This document shows positions 1-7,916 of a DNA stretch of 35,931 nucleotides, piece by piece. The DNA is taken from assembly GCA_017301975.1 (NCBI GenBank), contig JAFLEI010000052.1:1-35931 (forward strand). The letters run 5' to 3'. Origin of the DNA: Verrucomicrobiota bacterium. GTDB taxonomy: Bacteria > Verrucomicrobiota > Verrucomicrobiia > Verrucomicrobiales > Verrucomicrobiaceae. The stretch's first letter is position 1. Each line of letters opens with the position of its first letter. The translations under genes and the position numbers were made by a program. A model generated the notes under the pieces. That model saw only the letters and a list, made by a program, of their open reading frames with translations. It made no database searches and had not been told where the DNA came from.

Positions 1-41
1 GAAGAAAAACAACAACTCACCTTTGACAATGCCCTCATAGC

Positions 42-458
42 AGGTCGGCCGTGTTTGGCGTCCAGCGTATGTTCATCGCCCACCCCTCCTCCGCCAAACC
101 GCCCGACTGCGAGGACGTTCGTACGCCTTGGTGTCTTGCCGTGCGCTGACACGCCCCGAGGCCGCTGGCACGCTCCACCCGCAAGGTGTTTGCCGTGCGC
201 TGACAGACGGGCGGGCTTCGCCACGACCGTCCTACGAACTTCGCGCGGCACTCCGGGCCGTAGGTCGGCCGTGTTTGGCGTCCAGCATGTTTTCATCGCC
301 CACCGCCTCCTCCGCCAAACCGCCCGACTGCGAGGACCTTCGTACGCCTTGGTGTCTTGCCGTGCGCTGACACGCCCCGAGGCCGCTGGCACGCTCCACC
401 CGCAAGGTGTTTGCCGTGCGCTGACAGACGGGCGGGCTTCGCCACGACCGTCCTACGA
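42..458. repeat. Two direct copies of a ~196-bp repeat (period 220-221 bp)
   Basis: Copy 1 is about 42-237 and copy 2 about 262-458, nearly identical with a few substitutions and a 1-nt length change. Both begin with AGGTCGGCCGTGTTTGGCG and end with ACGACCGTCCTACGA. Inside each copy the string GCCGTGCGCTGACA occurs twice about 55 bp apart. The 25-bp spacer between the copies is GC-rich. Several open frames cross the region, but none has a credible start or protein-like composition, so I treat 1-532 as non-coding repeat DNA. Confidence 0.85.
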
Positions 459-532
459 TGTCATGCACTCATCTTCGCGAAGGGTGGTTTGACCTCCGAC
501 CTCTTTTTTCAACTGCGCGTGGTCGTCCACCC

Positions 533-1003
533 TCAGACCAGCTCGATGCCAAAGAAGTCCAGCATCACCTGGCGGTAAACACGGCGCTTGAATTTGGGCA
601 CCCAGTCCATCTGAAACTCAGACGGCTTGATCCACTTGAAGCCCGCAAACTCGCGATGCGTGGCATCCAGGTTGAAATCGGTATCCGCGCCATTGAAACG
701 GCACAGGAAATAGGCCTGCTCCTGACCGCCGTAGATGCCATATTTGAGCCGCCCCTTTGAAAACGAGTAACGGTAGCCGTCCCGCCGTTGAATGATCTGC
801 AGCAGTTCACGCTTCACGCCGATCTCCTCCTCCAGCTCGCGAAACAGCGCCGTTTCCGCATCCTCGCCTTCATCAATGCCCCCTTGGGGAAACTGCCACG
901 CACCTTGGATGTTGATGCGCTCCGCGACAAAGATGTCGCCGTTCTCCCGCTGCAGGATTGCAGCGACATTTGGCCGGTAAACGATGGCTTCGATGGGAAT
1001 CAT
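533..1003 (-). CDS. rppH: Nudix hydrolase, RppH-like (RNA pyrophosphohydrolase or dinucleoside polyphosphate hydrolase)
   Basis: The 156-residue protein fits the RppH/NudH family in length and order. It has an N-terminal YRPNVAAI strand, a WQFPQGGIDEGE segment near residues 37-48, and a complete Nudix box with the REL.EEIG helix that binds the catalytic divalent metal. Family members remove pyrophosphate from 5' triphosphate or diphosphate RNA ends, or split Ap4A-type nucleotides, in the cytoplasm. The start ATG overlaps the TGA of the upstream NlpC/P60 gene as ATGA, so the two are probably translationally coupled. The WQFPQGGI signature favours RppH over generic MutT, but the substrate is inferred. 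Confidence 0.88.
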   Translation of the reverse strand: MIPIEAIVYRPNVAAILQRENGDIFVAERINIQGAWQFPQGGIDEGEDAETALFRELEEEIGVKRELLQIIQRRDGYRYSFSKGRLKYGIYGGQEQAYFLCRFNGADTDFNLDATHREFAGFKWIKPSEFQMDWVPKFKRRVYRQVMLDFFGIELV

Positions 1004-1524
1004 AGGCCAGAGGGGTGGCGCATGGTGTAGCCTTTCGTGGGCCGTGAGCGGCTGCTCCAGCGCGGGCCGCTGCTGTCCGCATCACTGTAGCCGGTGTCCA
1101 GCCGCAGACCGGCCACCTCCAGAAACACGTGCCCCTTCCGCGCATAAACGGTGATCCACTTGCCACGGCCGCTGCTCCCGTAGCTGCGGAAGGCCCCGGA
1201 CACGGTCGGCTTGCTGAGCTCCCCTGCGGCATGCAGCACGTAGGACGTGGTGCCGGAGCAATCATAGCCGCTGTCGTCAAAGCGTGCGTGCCCGCCGCCA
1301 CGACGGTAGGGCATGGTGCAGATGCGATTGCCTGCGGAGATCGCCCGCAGCACCGCCGCAGGGGCGTTGGCCGGCGGCACCGCCCTGCCGCCGATGATGA
1401 CCGCCGTCTTGCCCGGGGCAAATTTGTACTCCCAGCGCGATCCCGCGCTGGAGCCGCACTGGCAGAGCAGTACGCAGAGGGGCAGAGACATCCAAAGTAA
1501 GAGAAAGCGCATCATTCGCGCCAT
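1000..1524 (-). CDS. NlpC/P60-like cell-wall hydrolase lipoprotein
   Basis: The protein is likely exported and lipid-anchored. A hydrophobic signal segment (RFLLLWMSLPLCVLLC) ends in a lipobox-like LCQC followed by GSS. The mature part carries DDSGYDCSGTTSYVL, which matches the catalytic Cys region of NlpC/P60 peptidoglycan endopeptidases. A later GHVFLEVAGLRLDTG strand supplies the His expected for the catalytic pair. Starts are possible at 1524, 1515 or 1512; I use 1524, and an open frame extends to 1581 without signal-peptide character. It leads a two-gene minus-strand operon with the Nudix gene. The family cuts D-gamma-glutamyl-diamino acid bonds in peptidoglycan; that role is inferred here. 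The domain is small and divergent. Confidence 0.72.
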   Translation of the reverse strand: MARMMRFLLLWMSLPLCVLLCQCGSSAGSRWEYKFAPGKTAVIIGGRAVPPANAPAAVLRAISAGNRICTMPYRRGGGHARFDDSGYDCSGTTSYVLHAAGELSKPTVSGAFRSYGSSGRGKWITVYARKGHVFLEVAGLRLDTGYSDADSSGPRWSSRSRPTKGYTMRHPSGL

Positions 1525-1604
1525 CGTAATCAGCCCGGTCGAAATGACAAGGCATGCAACACTGCCTTGCCTTGTTTTCAAAAACCCGCCAGAATCCGCC
1601 CCTC

Positions 1605-2546
1605 ATGATCAAAAAACTCGCCGCTCCCTTGATGCTGGCCGCCGCTGCCTGCGTCGTGGCCTTTTCTGCGCCCGCCCCCAAGCACAAGATCCTCTTCTTC
1701 TCCAAGTCCAGCGGCTTTGAGCACAGCGTCATCTCCTGGAAAAACGGCCAGCCCAGCTATGCCGAAAAAGTGCTGCTGGAACTCGGCGAAAAGAACGGCT
1801 GGGACTTCACCTTCTCCAAGGACGGCTCCAAATTCAGCAAGGACTACCTCGCCCAGTTTGACGCGGTCTTCTTCTACACCACCGGCGATCTCTGCAGCGA
1901 AGGCACCGACAAAAATCCGCCCATGTCGATGGAGGGCAAGCAGGCCCTCTTTGACTACGTGAAGAGCGGCAAAGGCTTCATCGGCACGCATTCCGCCAGC
2001 GACACCTTCCACACCGACAACGAATCGCAGAAAGGTCCTGAGCGTTACCTGAACCACGGCGACAAAGCAGACGCCTACGTCCACTTCCTCGGCGCCGAGT
2101 TCATCAAGCACGGCAAGCAGCAGGACGCCAAAAACACCGTCACCGACGCCAAGTTCCCCGGCTTCGAAAAAGTCGGCGCAACCTATGGCTTCATGGAGGA
2201 GTGGTACTCCCTCAAAGACTTCAATTCCGACATCCACGTCCTCAGCGTGATCGACGCCCCCGCCATGGAGGGCAAAGAATACGAGCGCCCCCCCTACCCC
2301 AGCACCTGGGCACGCAAGGAAGGTGCAGGCCGCGTGTGGTACACCGCCATGGGCCACCGCGAGGACGTCTGGACCAATCCCACCTTCCAGGAAATCCTCA
2401 TCGGCGGCGTGAAGTGGGCCCTCGGTGATGTCCAAGCCGACGTCCCGCCAAACCTCAAAGAAACCGCCCCCGGCGCCATGACCAATCCTCCTTACGTCGC
2501 CCCGCCGCCACCGAAGCCGGCGAAGACCAACGCGCCAGCAAAGTAG
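1605..2546 (+). CDS. Secreted ThuA-like domain protein
   Basis: The protein has a signal peptide (MIKKLAAPLMLAAAACVVAFSAPAP) followed by a ThuA-like, class I glutamine amidotransferase-like fold. Its markers are KILFFSKSSGFEHSV at the first strand, DAVFFYTTGDL, a GFIGTHSASDTF turn and the late VWYTAMGHREDVW segment. ThuA-like proteins are abundant in Verrucomicrobiota and Planctomycetes and are linked to sugar use, but their reaction is unsettled. The C-terminus is a Pro/Ala/Lys-rich tail of about 40 residues. I chose the ATG at 1605 because it places the signal peptide at the N-terminus; an in-frame ATG lies at 1554. The gene is divergent from the NlpC/P60 gene and shares a short promoter region with it. 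Confidence 0.85.
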   Translation: MIKKLAAPLMLAAAACVVAFSAPAPKHKILFFSKSSGFEHSVISWKNGQPSYAEKVLLELGEKNGWDFTFSKDGSKFSKDYLAQFDAVFFYTTGDLCSEGTDKNPPMSMEGKQALFDYVKSGKGFIGTHSASDTFHTDNESQKGPERYLNHGDKADAYVHFLGAEFIKHGKQQDAKNTVTDAKFPGFEKVGATYGFMEEWYSLKDFNSDIHVLSVIDAPAMEGKEYERPPYPSTWARKEGAGRVWYTAMGHREDVWTNPTFQEILIGGVKWALGDVQADVPPNLKETAPGAMTNPPYVAPPPPKPAKTNAPAK

Positions 2547-2567
2547 TCCAGTTGCGCTGCAACTGGA
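2547..2567 (+). terminator. Perfect hairpin directly after the thuA-like stop codon
   Basis: Arms TCCAGTTGC and GCAACTGGA form a 9-bp perfect stem with a 3-nt loop, starting one base after the stop codon. There is no immediate T tract, so it may be a transcript-stabilising hairpin or an inefficient terminator. Confidence 0.5.
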
Positions 2568-2657
2568 GCCTCTCTGAAGCCGTTTAGTCCGTCTCTCTTT
2601 TCCTTCAAATTCCCTGTCCAAATCCAGCCGCGCCGCGACTGGAGTACTCTCCCCACC

Positions 2658-4715
2658 ATGCCCAAGCCCCTTCAAGTCCTCATCTGGATCGCCATCTCCC
2701 TGCTCGGAGCCGGTGCCGTCGCCTTCTCAGCCCTGCACAAAGGAGAGACCATCAATGCCCTGTGGCTCGTCGTGGCCGGTCTGTGTTCGTTCGCCGTCGC
2801 CTATCGCTTTTACAGCAAGTGGCTCATCACCAAGGTGCTCGTCCTCGACAAGCACCGCGCCCCGCCCTCCATCACCCACAAGGACGGCAAGGACTTCGTT
2901 CCCACCAACAAATGGGTCGTCTTCGGCCACCACTTCGCCGCCATCGCCGGCCCCGGTCCCCTCGTCGGCCCCGTCCTCGCCGCGCAGTTCGGCTACCTCC
3001 CCGGCATGCTCTGGATCTTGATCGGTGCCACCCTCGGCGGCGGTGTGCATGATGCGATTGTCATGTTTGCCTCCATCCGCCGCGGCGGCAAATCCGTCGG
3101 CCAGATGCTCAAGGAAGAGGTCAATCCCGTCGTCGGCCTCGTCGCCATGGTGTCCGTGCTCGCCATCATGACCATCCTCCTCGCCGTGCTCGGCCTCGTC
3201 GTCGTCAAAGCACTCGCCGAAAGCCCCTGGGGCCTCTTCACCATCGTCATGACCATCCCGCTGGCCTTCATCATGGGCTTTGGTCACACCATCTTCGGCG
3301 TCAGCGTCCGCAACATCACGATCTTTGGCATCATCGGTTTGCTCGTCAGCGTCTGGGCCGGCAGCCACCTCAAGGACTGGGGCGTCGAGCACTTCTTCGA
3401 CTACAAAGGCGAGACCATCGCCTGGTCCATCATGATCTACGGCTTCGCCGCCTCCGTTCTCCCCGTCTGGATGCTCCTCGCGCCCCGCGACTACCTGAGC
3501 ACCTTCATGAAGATCGGCACCGTGGCCGTGCTCGCCATCGTCGTCATCTGGGTCGCTCCCGAGCTGCACATGCCCAAGCTCACCAAGTTCGTGGACGGCA
3601 CCGGCCTCGTCTTCCTCGGCAGCGTCTTCCCCTTCGTCTTCATCACCATCGCCTGCGGGGCCATCTCCGGCTTCCACGCCCTCATCTCCTCCGGCACCAC
3701 GCCCAAGCTCCTCGACAACGAGGCCGATATCCGCAGCGTCGCCTACGGTGCCATGATCACCGAGATGCTCGTCGCCCTCATGGCCCTCGTCGCCGCCTGC
3801 GCGCTGCAGCCCGGCGAATACTTCGCCATCAATGCCGCCGCCGCCAAGGTGGCGCAGACTGATCCCTCCCAGGCCACTGCCGTGGCGCAGATGATCACCA
3901 CCACCGGATTCCCCGTCACCGTCACCGGCATGGAAAAGCTGGCCGCCGACATCGGCGAAAAAACCATGTTTGGCCGCGTTGGCGGAGCCCCCACCTTCGC
4001 CGTAGGCATGGCGCAGATGTTTGCCCGCGCCTTTGGCCCCGCCTGGATGGCCTTCTGGTATCACTTCGCCATCATGTTTGAGGCCCTCTTCATCCTCACC
4101 ACCATTGATGCCGGCACCCGCGTCGGCCGCTTCATCCTTCAGGACTTCCTCGGCGGCATCTGGAAACCTCTGGGCAACACCCGCAGCCTCCCCGCCAACG
4201 TTTTCGCCAGCGCCCTCCTCGTCGCCGCCTGGGGTTACTTCCTCTATCAGGGCGTCGTCGATCCCCTCGGCGGCATCAACACCCTCTGGCCGCTCTTCGG
4301 CATCGCCAACCAGCTCCTCGCCGTCATCGCCTTCTGCCTCGGCACCACCATCCTCATCAAGATGGGCAAGGCCCGCTACCTCCTCGTCACCGTCATCCCC
4401 TTGGTCTTCCTCATGAGCGCCACCTTCGCTGCCGGCTACATCAAGCTCTTCGACAAAGACCCTCGCATGGGCTTCATCGCCGGTGCGGAGATGTATGGTA
4501 AAAAGCTCGCCGCGGGTGGCACCCCTGCGGAAATGAAAACCTGGGCCGCCCAGCAGTTCAACTTCAACGTGGACACCGCCGTCACCGCCTTCTTCCTCCT
4601 CGCCGTCGCCATCATCTTCCTCGGCTGCCTCCTCGAATGGATCAAGCTCCTCAGCGGCTCCAAGAAAGTGGTGCTCAACGAAGAGCCCTACGTCGCCCTG
4701 CCGGAAGGCGCATAA
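2658..4715 (+). CDS. cstA: CstA-family carbon-starvation/peptide transporter
   Basis: This is a 685-residue polytopic inner-membrane protein, close to the family's usual length. The CstA signature HHFAAIAGPGPLVGPVLAAQ lies near residue 95, followed by a GATLGGGVHDAIVMF segment and many hydrophobic helices (I estimate 16 or more). CstA proteins import peptides, and some import pyruvate, during carbon limitation. A charged loop around residues 600-640 precedes the last helix. The first ATG at 2658 starts a short amphipathic stretch and then helix 1, so the start fits. A hairpin separates it from the ThuA-like gene, so it is probably a separate transcript. The substrate cannot be read from sequence. 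Confidence 0.93.
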   Translation: MPKPLQVLIWIAISLLGAGAVAFSALHKGETINALWLVVAGLCSFAVAYRFYSKWLITKVLVLDKHRAPPSITHKDGKDFVPTNKWVVFGHHFAAIAGPGPLVGPVLAAQFGYLPGMLWILIGATLGGGVHDAIVMFASIRRGGKSVGQMLKEEVNPVVGLVAMVSVLAIMTILLAVLGLVVVKALAESPWGLFTIVMTIPLAFIMGFGHTIFGVSVRNITIFGIIGLLVSVWAGSHLKDWGVEHFFDYKGETIAWSIMIYGFAASVLPVWMLLAPRDYLSTFMKIGTVAVLAIVVIWVAPELHMPKLTKFVDGTGLVFLGSVFPFVFITIACGAISGFHALISSGTTPKLLDNEADIRSVAYGAMITEMLVALMALVAACALQPGEYFAINAAAAKVAQTDPSQATAVAQMITTTGFPVTVTGMEKLAADIGEKTMFGRVGGAPTFAVGMAQMFARAFGPAWMAFWYHFAIMFEALFILTTIDAGTRVGRFILQDFLGGIWKPLGNTRSLPANVFASALLVAAWGYFLYQGVVDPLGGINTLWPLFGIANQLLAVIAFCLGTTILIKMGKARYLLVTVIPLVFLMSATFAAGYIKLFDKDPRMGFIAGAEMYGKKLAAGGTPAEMKTWAAQQFNFNVDTAVTAFFLLAVAIIFLGCLLEWIKLLSGSKKVVLNEEPYVALPEGA

Positions 4716-4940
4716 GCAAACGCGCCAGCGCAGCACCGCCGCAAACACACGGCCTCTTCAAACAGCGCACCAGCGTCCTGGAGTGCGGTCGCGATGATGC
4801 ATGGCGCAAGCCTGCATCGGAGCTACCGCTTTCGCGAGGTGTTGAATGCTCTTCGTCCTCAGCCCTCTGTCCAGCCAGACTCTGCAAGCGGCGCTGATCC
4901 CGTTCATCGGCGCTACGACGCAGACGCATCGTGCACGGCT
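4716..4940. other. Intergenic region between convergent genes, repeat-like
   Basis: This stretch lies between the cstA end and the convergent secreted protein gene. It contains short palindromic pieces (for example GATGCATGGCGCAAGCCTGCATC near 4792-4814, a 7-bp-arm hairpin) and mixed-phase short frames. I see no convincing gene. It resembles a degenerate member of an intergenic repeat family, but there is no second copy in this window to prove it. Confidence 0.4.
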
Positions 4941-5534
4941 TTATCTGGGTTGAACTGTCAGCTTCATCCCAATTTCATCCGGTGCAGAGCCGTAATAAGC
5001 CTCGGTCTTGCTGACAAAACGAAGATACCAGGTGTCAATGCGGCTCCCTTCGTTCCTTTCACCTGTCACCTGGACCACCCCATCAGGCATTTGCCGCCAG
5101 ATAAATGCCGTCTTGTCATTGCCAAAAGATCGCGAGCCGGTTCCTTTTTCATCGAAAGCAAACAGGGTCCCCGTGGGTGTTTTCCAGGTCTTTTTCACGA
5201 AGAACCGCTGGTTGGCCGCATGATCCGTGCTTTCAGAGGCCTGACCTCCTTGTTTTGAGTTGGTTGAGGCAGCGGCACTGCTAGAAGCCGTCTGAGCGCT
5301 GGTAGAATTGATCAGCTTGATTTCCGCGATCACCTCTGCCGCCGCATCAAGTTTTCCCTCCTTGGTGTACTGCTCGAGGAGTTTTTGCAGTTCCTTCTCA
5401 TAGGTGGCATTGACCGGAGAGACCGCTTTCAGAATGGCAGCCTGATAAGCCGTCTTCAACTTGGCCAGTTCATCAGCCGCCATGGCTGTCGAAAGCCCGA
5501 TGCAGAATGCCAATGTCGTAATGAAGCTTTTCAT
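4941..5534 (-). CDS. Secreted hypothetical protein with N-terminal coiled coil
   Basis: The 197-residue protein starts with a clear signal peptide (MKSFITTLAFCIGLSTAMAA). Residues about 21-75 form a Lys/Glu/Ala-rich helix, with KELQKLLEQYTKEGKLDAA as its core, probably a coiled coil. A low-complexity Ser/Ala/Thr linker follows at about 76-105. A compact C-terminal domain of about 90 residues is rich in Trp, Phe and Gly. This helix-linker-domain layout recurs in secreted proteins of Verrucomicrobiota and Planctomycetes, but I do not recognise a named family and assign no function. The gene is monocistronic, convergent with cstA and divergent from the PQQ-type gene. Confidence 0.75.
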   Translation of the reverse strand: MKSFITTLAFCIGLSTAMAADELAKLKTAYQAAILKAVSPVNATYEKELQKLLEQYTKEGKLDAAAEVIAEIKLINSTSAQTASSSAAASTNSKQGGQASESTDHAANQRFFVKKTWKTPTGTLFAFDEKGTGSRSFGNDKTAFIWRQMPDGVVQVTGERNEGSRIDTWYLRFVSKTEAYYGSAPDEIGMKLTVQPR

Positions 5535-5792
5535 TCAAAAAATCGCGTATGAATTTAAGAGATGCAGCACGCTCCTGCAACCGGCCCCATGCTACAGGAT
5601 TTCCCCTCTCTGCCAAGGGAAACTGTCCCCCGTCACGCTTCAAGACATCAATGGGTAGCCATGCTTACCTAGGGACGCTGGCATCCTTTATGGGGCGCTC
5701 AAGATAAAATCGCGCCCTCCCCCTTTGCAATCAACCTGTCTTCTCTTGGCACTCTGAAAACGTCGGCCCATTCGTTGCGTTCTTTCCACCTC

Positions 5793-7058
5793 ATGCGCCT
5801 TCCTCTCGCTCTCCTGCTCTCGTCCACAACGTTCCTCGCGGCTGCCCCCACCGCACCGACCGCCCAAAACTGGCCCGAGTTCCGCGGCCCCGCCGCCCAG
5901 GGCCACTCCTCCGCCACCAACCTCCCCCTCACCTGGAGCCCCACCTCGCACATCGCATGGAAAGCTCCTATCGCAGGCGTCGGCTGGTCCTCACCCGTGG
6001 TCATCGGTGATCGCATCTTCCTCACCTCCGCCCTGCCAATCAGCGGCGTGGAAGACCCGAAGGCCGACCGCTCCCTGCACGCCCTCGCTTTGGACGCCGC
6101 CACCGGCAAGCCCGTCTGGGACGTGGAGCTCTTCACCGCCACCGCCCCACGTGCGCATCGCAAAAACAGTCACGCCAGCCCCACACCCGTGTTTGAGGAC
6201 GGCAAGCTCTACATCCACTTCGGCCACCTCGGCACCGCCTGCCTTGATGCGGCCACTGGCAAGACGATTTGGTCCACCCAGGAGTTCGCCTACTCCCCCG
6301 TGCATGGCAATGGCAGCAGCCCCGTCCTCTTCGAAGACCTCCTCATCTTCAATGCCGACGCCGAAACCGAGCCCAAGGTCATCGCGCTGGACAAGACCAC
6401 CGGCAAGGCCCGCTGGACCTTTGCCCGCCAGTCCGATGCCAAAAAGAAGTTCTCCTTCTGCACCCCGCTCCTCATCGACGTCGCCGGCCAGAAGCAGCTC
6501 ATCACCCCCGGCAGCGGCGTGGTGAATGCCCTCGATCCCAAGACCGGCACCGAAATCTGGCACTTCAACTACGATCAGGGCTACTCCGTCGTCCCCCGCC
6601 CAATCTACGCCCACGGCATGATCTACCTCTCCAGCGGTTACGACAAGCCCGTCCTCTACGCCATCAAAGTGGACGCCTCCTCCAAAGGCGATGTCACCGC
6701 CACCCACCTCGGCTGGACCATCGACAAAGCCGCCCCGCACAATCCCAGCATGGCCGTCATTGGCGATGAACTCTACTTCGTCGCCGACAACGGCATCCTC
6801 ACCTGCGCCGATGCCAAGACCGGCGCCATCCACTACTCCGAACGCTGCACCGGCCCCATCTCCGCGTCCCTCCTCGCCGCCGACGGCAAACTCTACCTCC
6901 AGGATGAAAAAGGCCTCGGCGTCGTCGTGAAGCCCGGCAAGAAGTTTGAAATCCTCGCCCAGAACGACCTCGGCGAACGCAGCCTCGCCTCCTACGCCGT
7001 GATCGGCTCGGATCTCCTGATTCGCACCGAGGGGAATTTGTACCGGATCAAGAAGTAG
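5793..7058 (+). CDS. Secreted PQQ-like beta-propeller protein
   Basis: After a signal peptide (MRLPLALLLSSTTFLAAAPT) the protein starts with the NWPEFRGPAAQGHS motif typical of periplasmic PQQ-binding-like propellers of this phylum. Repeated blades follow, each with an ALDAATGK.VW-type hairpin, for example LDAATGKPVW, LDAATGKTIW, LDKTTGKARW and LDPKTGTEIW. These are the tryptophan-docking repeats of the quinoprotein/BamB fold. No metal or PQQ catalytic residues are evident, so it is more likely a binding or scaffold propeller than a dehydrogenase. An in-frame ATG lies upstream at 5775; I prefer 5793 because it starts the signal peptide. Two tiny membrane-protein genes follow, the first 6 nt downstream. 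Confidence 0.85.
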   Translation: MRLPLALLLSSTTFLAAAPTAPTAQNWPEFRGPAAQGHSSATNLPLTWSPTSHIAWKAPIAGVGWSSPVVIGDRIFLTSALPISGVEDPKADRSLHALALDAATGKPVWDVELFTATAPRAHRKNSHASPTPVFEDGKLYIHFGHLGTACLDAATGKTIWSTQEFAYSPVHGNGSSPVLFEDLLIFNADAETEPKVIALDKTTGKARWTFARQSDAKKKFSFCTPLLIDVAGQKQLITPGSGVVNALDPKTGTEIWHFNYDQGYSVVPRPIYAHGMIYLSSGYDKPVLYAIKVDASSKGDVTATHLGWTIDKAAPHNPSMAVIGDELYFVADNGILTCADAKTGAIHYSERCTGPISASLLAADGKLYLQDEKGLGVVVKPGKKFEILAQNDLGERSLASYAVIGSDLLIRTEGNLYRIKK

Positions 7059-7064
7059 CCGCTC

Positions 7065-7265
7065 ATGTTCAGCTTCTTGACGGCCATCGCAGAGTTCTTC
7101 AGGGCCTTGTGGTCTGCCGACAAGTTTTTGTTCAAAGACGCCCCTCCCGGCGAGTCCCGTACAGAACGCGAATCTCGGGGGGCATCGGTCACCTGCGGCC
7201 TCATCTGCCTCATTCTGCTGCTGATCGCAGCAGCCGTTGGGTTGGCTTGGCATTGGTGGAGCTGA
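7065..7265 (+). CDS. Small single-pass membrane protein
   Basis: This 66-residue protein begins 6 nt after the propeller gene and is probably co-transcribed with it. It has an amphipathic N-terminus (FLTAIAEFFRALWSADKF), a charged middle with PPGESRTERESRG, and a C-terminal hydrophobic helix (CGLICLILLLIAAAVGLAW) ending in HWWS. The family is not recognised. The layout matches that of the 80-residue protein encoded at 7394, suggesting they are related or play similar membrane roles. Confidence 0.6.
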   Translation: MFSFLTAIAEFFRALWSADKFLFKDAPPGESRTERESRGASVTCGLICLILLLIAAAVGLAWHWWS

Positions 7266-7393
7266 GAGTTAGAAGCTGCAATTGTAATGGCAGGCAGAGC
7301 CGAAGCATGGCTCTTTCGCTGCGGAGAGCTGGCCTAGAAGAACCTTTTCTCTCACCGGAACAAGGCCTCTAACTCCAATTCACCTCCCGCCCA
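7266..7393. other. Short spacer with inverted repeats between two small membrane-protein genes
   Basis: GAGTTAGA near the start of the spacer is the reverse complement of TCTAACTC near its end, so the spacer can close into a large stem. Inside it, AGAGCC and GGCTCT form a smaller hairpin. No gene is seen. Confidence 0.45.
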
Positions 7394-7636
7394 ATGCTCG
7401 AAGAACTCATCGGCCACGTCATCGTCTTTGCGGTCCGTGTGGTGGACAGTCTTTTGGGACTGTTCGGGGTGCTGCGTTTGGGTTCTGAGAGAATGGCGGA
7501 AAACTCACGCGTCGGTGAGTCGCCCATGGAGGCCGAGTCACGGCGCTGGTGGGACCGGCTCTTCAATCGCTGGTTCTGGCTCAGCCTGCTCCTCCTCGGG
7601 CTAGCGGCATGGCTCGGGGCAAGTGTGGATTGGTAG
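7394..7636 (+). CDS. Small single-pass membrane protein
   Basis: This 80-residue protein has a hydrophobic N-terminal segment (HVIVFAVRVVDSLLGLFGVL), a polar middle with GESPMEAESRRWW, and a C-terminal helix (FWLSLLLLGLAAWLGASVDW). It shares the segment order of the 66-residue protein at 7065, including the PxESR-like charged motif before the terminal helix. The family and function are not recognised. The coding call rests on protein-like composition and on the paralogue-like neighbour. Confidence 0.55.
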   Translation: MLEELIGHVIVFAVRVVDSLLGLFGVLRLGSERMAENSRVGESPMEAESRRWWDRLFNRWFWLSLLLLGLAAWLGASVDW

Positions 7637-7916
7637 GGGTGAACTCTGCGGAATCCTCCCCGCCACCTTCGGTTTCGAGGCTGGTGGTGTTTTTGAACGT
7701 CGGCAAAGACCATCGAGGCCCGACTCGTCCTCAAATTACAAACTTTGAACACACCCATCAAGCCAAATTCAAATTATCACCTCAAAATCGAGCATTTTTA
7801 ACCCTCCACACCTCAAAACATAGCGAACTCACCCCCAAAAACCCCATTTTTCAATTGCGATTTCCCAATTTAACCCCATTTTACCGCTCTAAATCGCAAT
7901 TTTCACCCCAACCATC
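7637..7916. promoter_or_regulatory. AT-rich leader upstream of ilvB with an 11-bp inverted repeat
   Basis: This 280-bp leader is much richer in A and T than its surroundings, especially from 7735 onward. Arms AATTGCGATTT (7853-7863) and AAATCGCAATT (7891-7901) form an 11-bp perfect inverted repeat with a 27-nt loop, ending 15 nt before the ilvB start. It could be an operator or an RNA structure near the ribosome site. I see no T tract and no leader peptide rich in Leu/Val/Ile codons. No other gene is evident. Confidence 0.4.

Noticed and set aside
2727..4748. A 673-residue open frame antisense to cstA, and similar long antisense frames at 1578-2675, 7881-9452, 13895-15226 and 22477-23760
   Set aside because: They mirror real genes, have Gly/Glu/Asp-rich low-complexity composition and no recognisable motif. 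High GC content produces long stop-free antisense frames.
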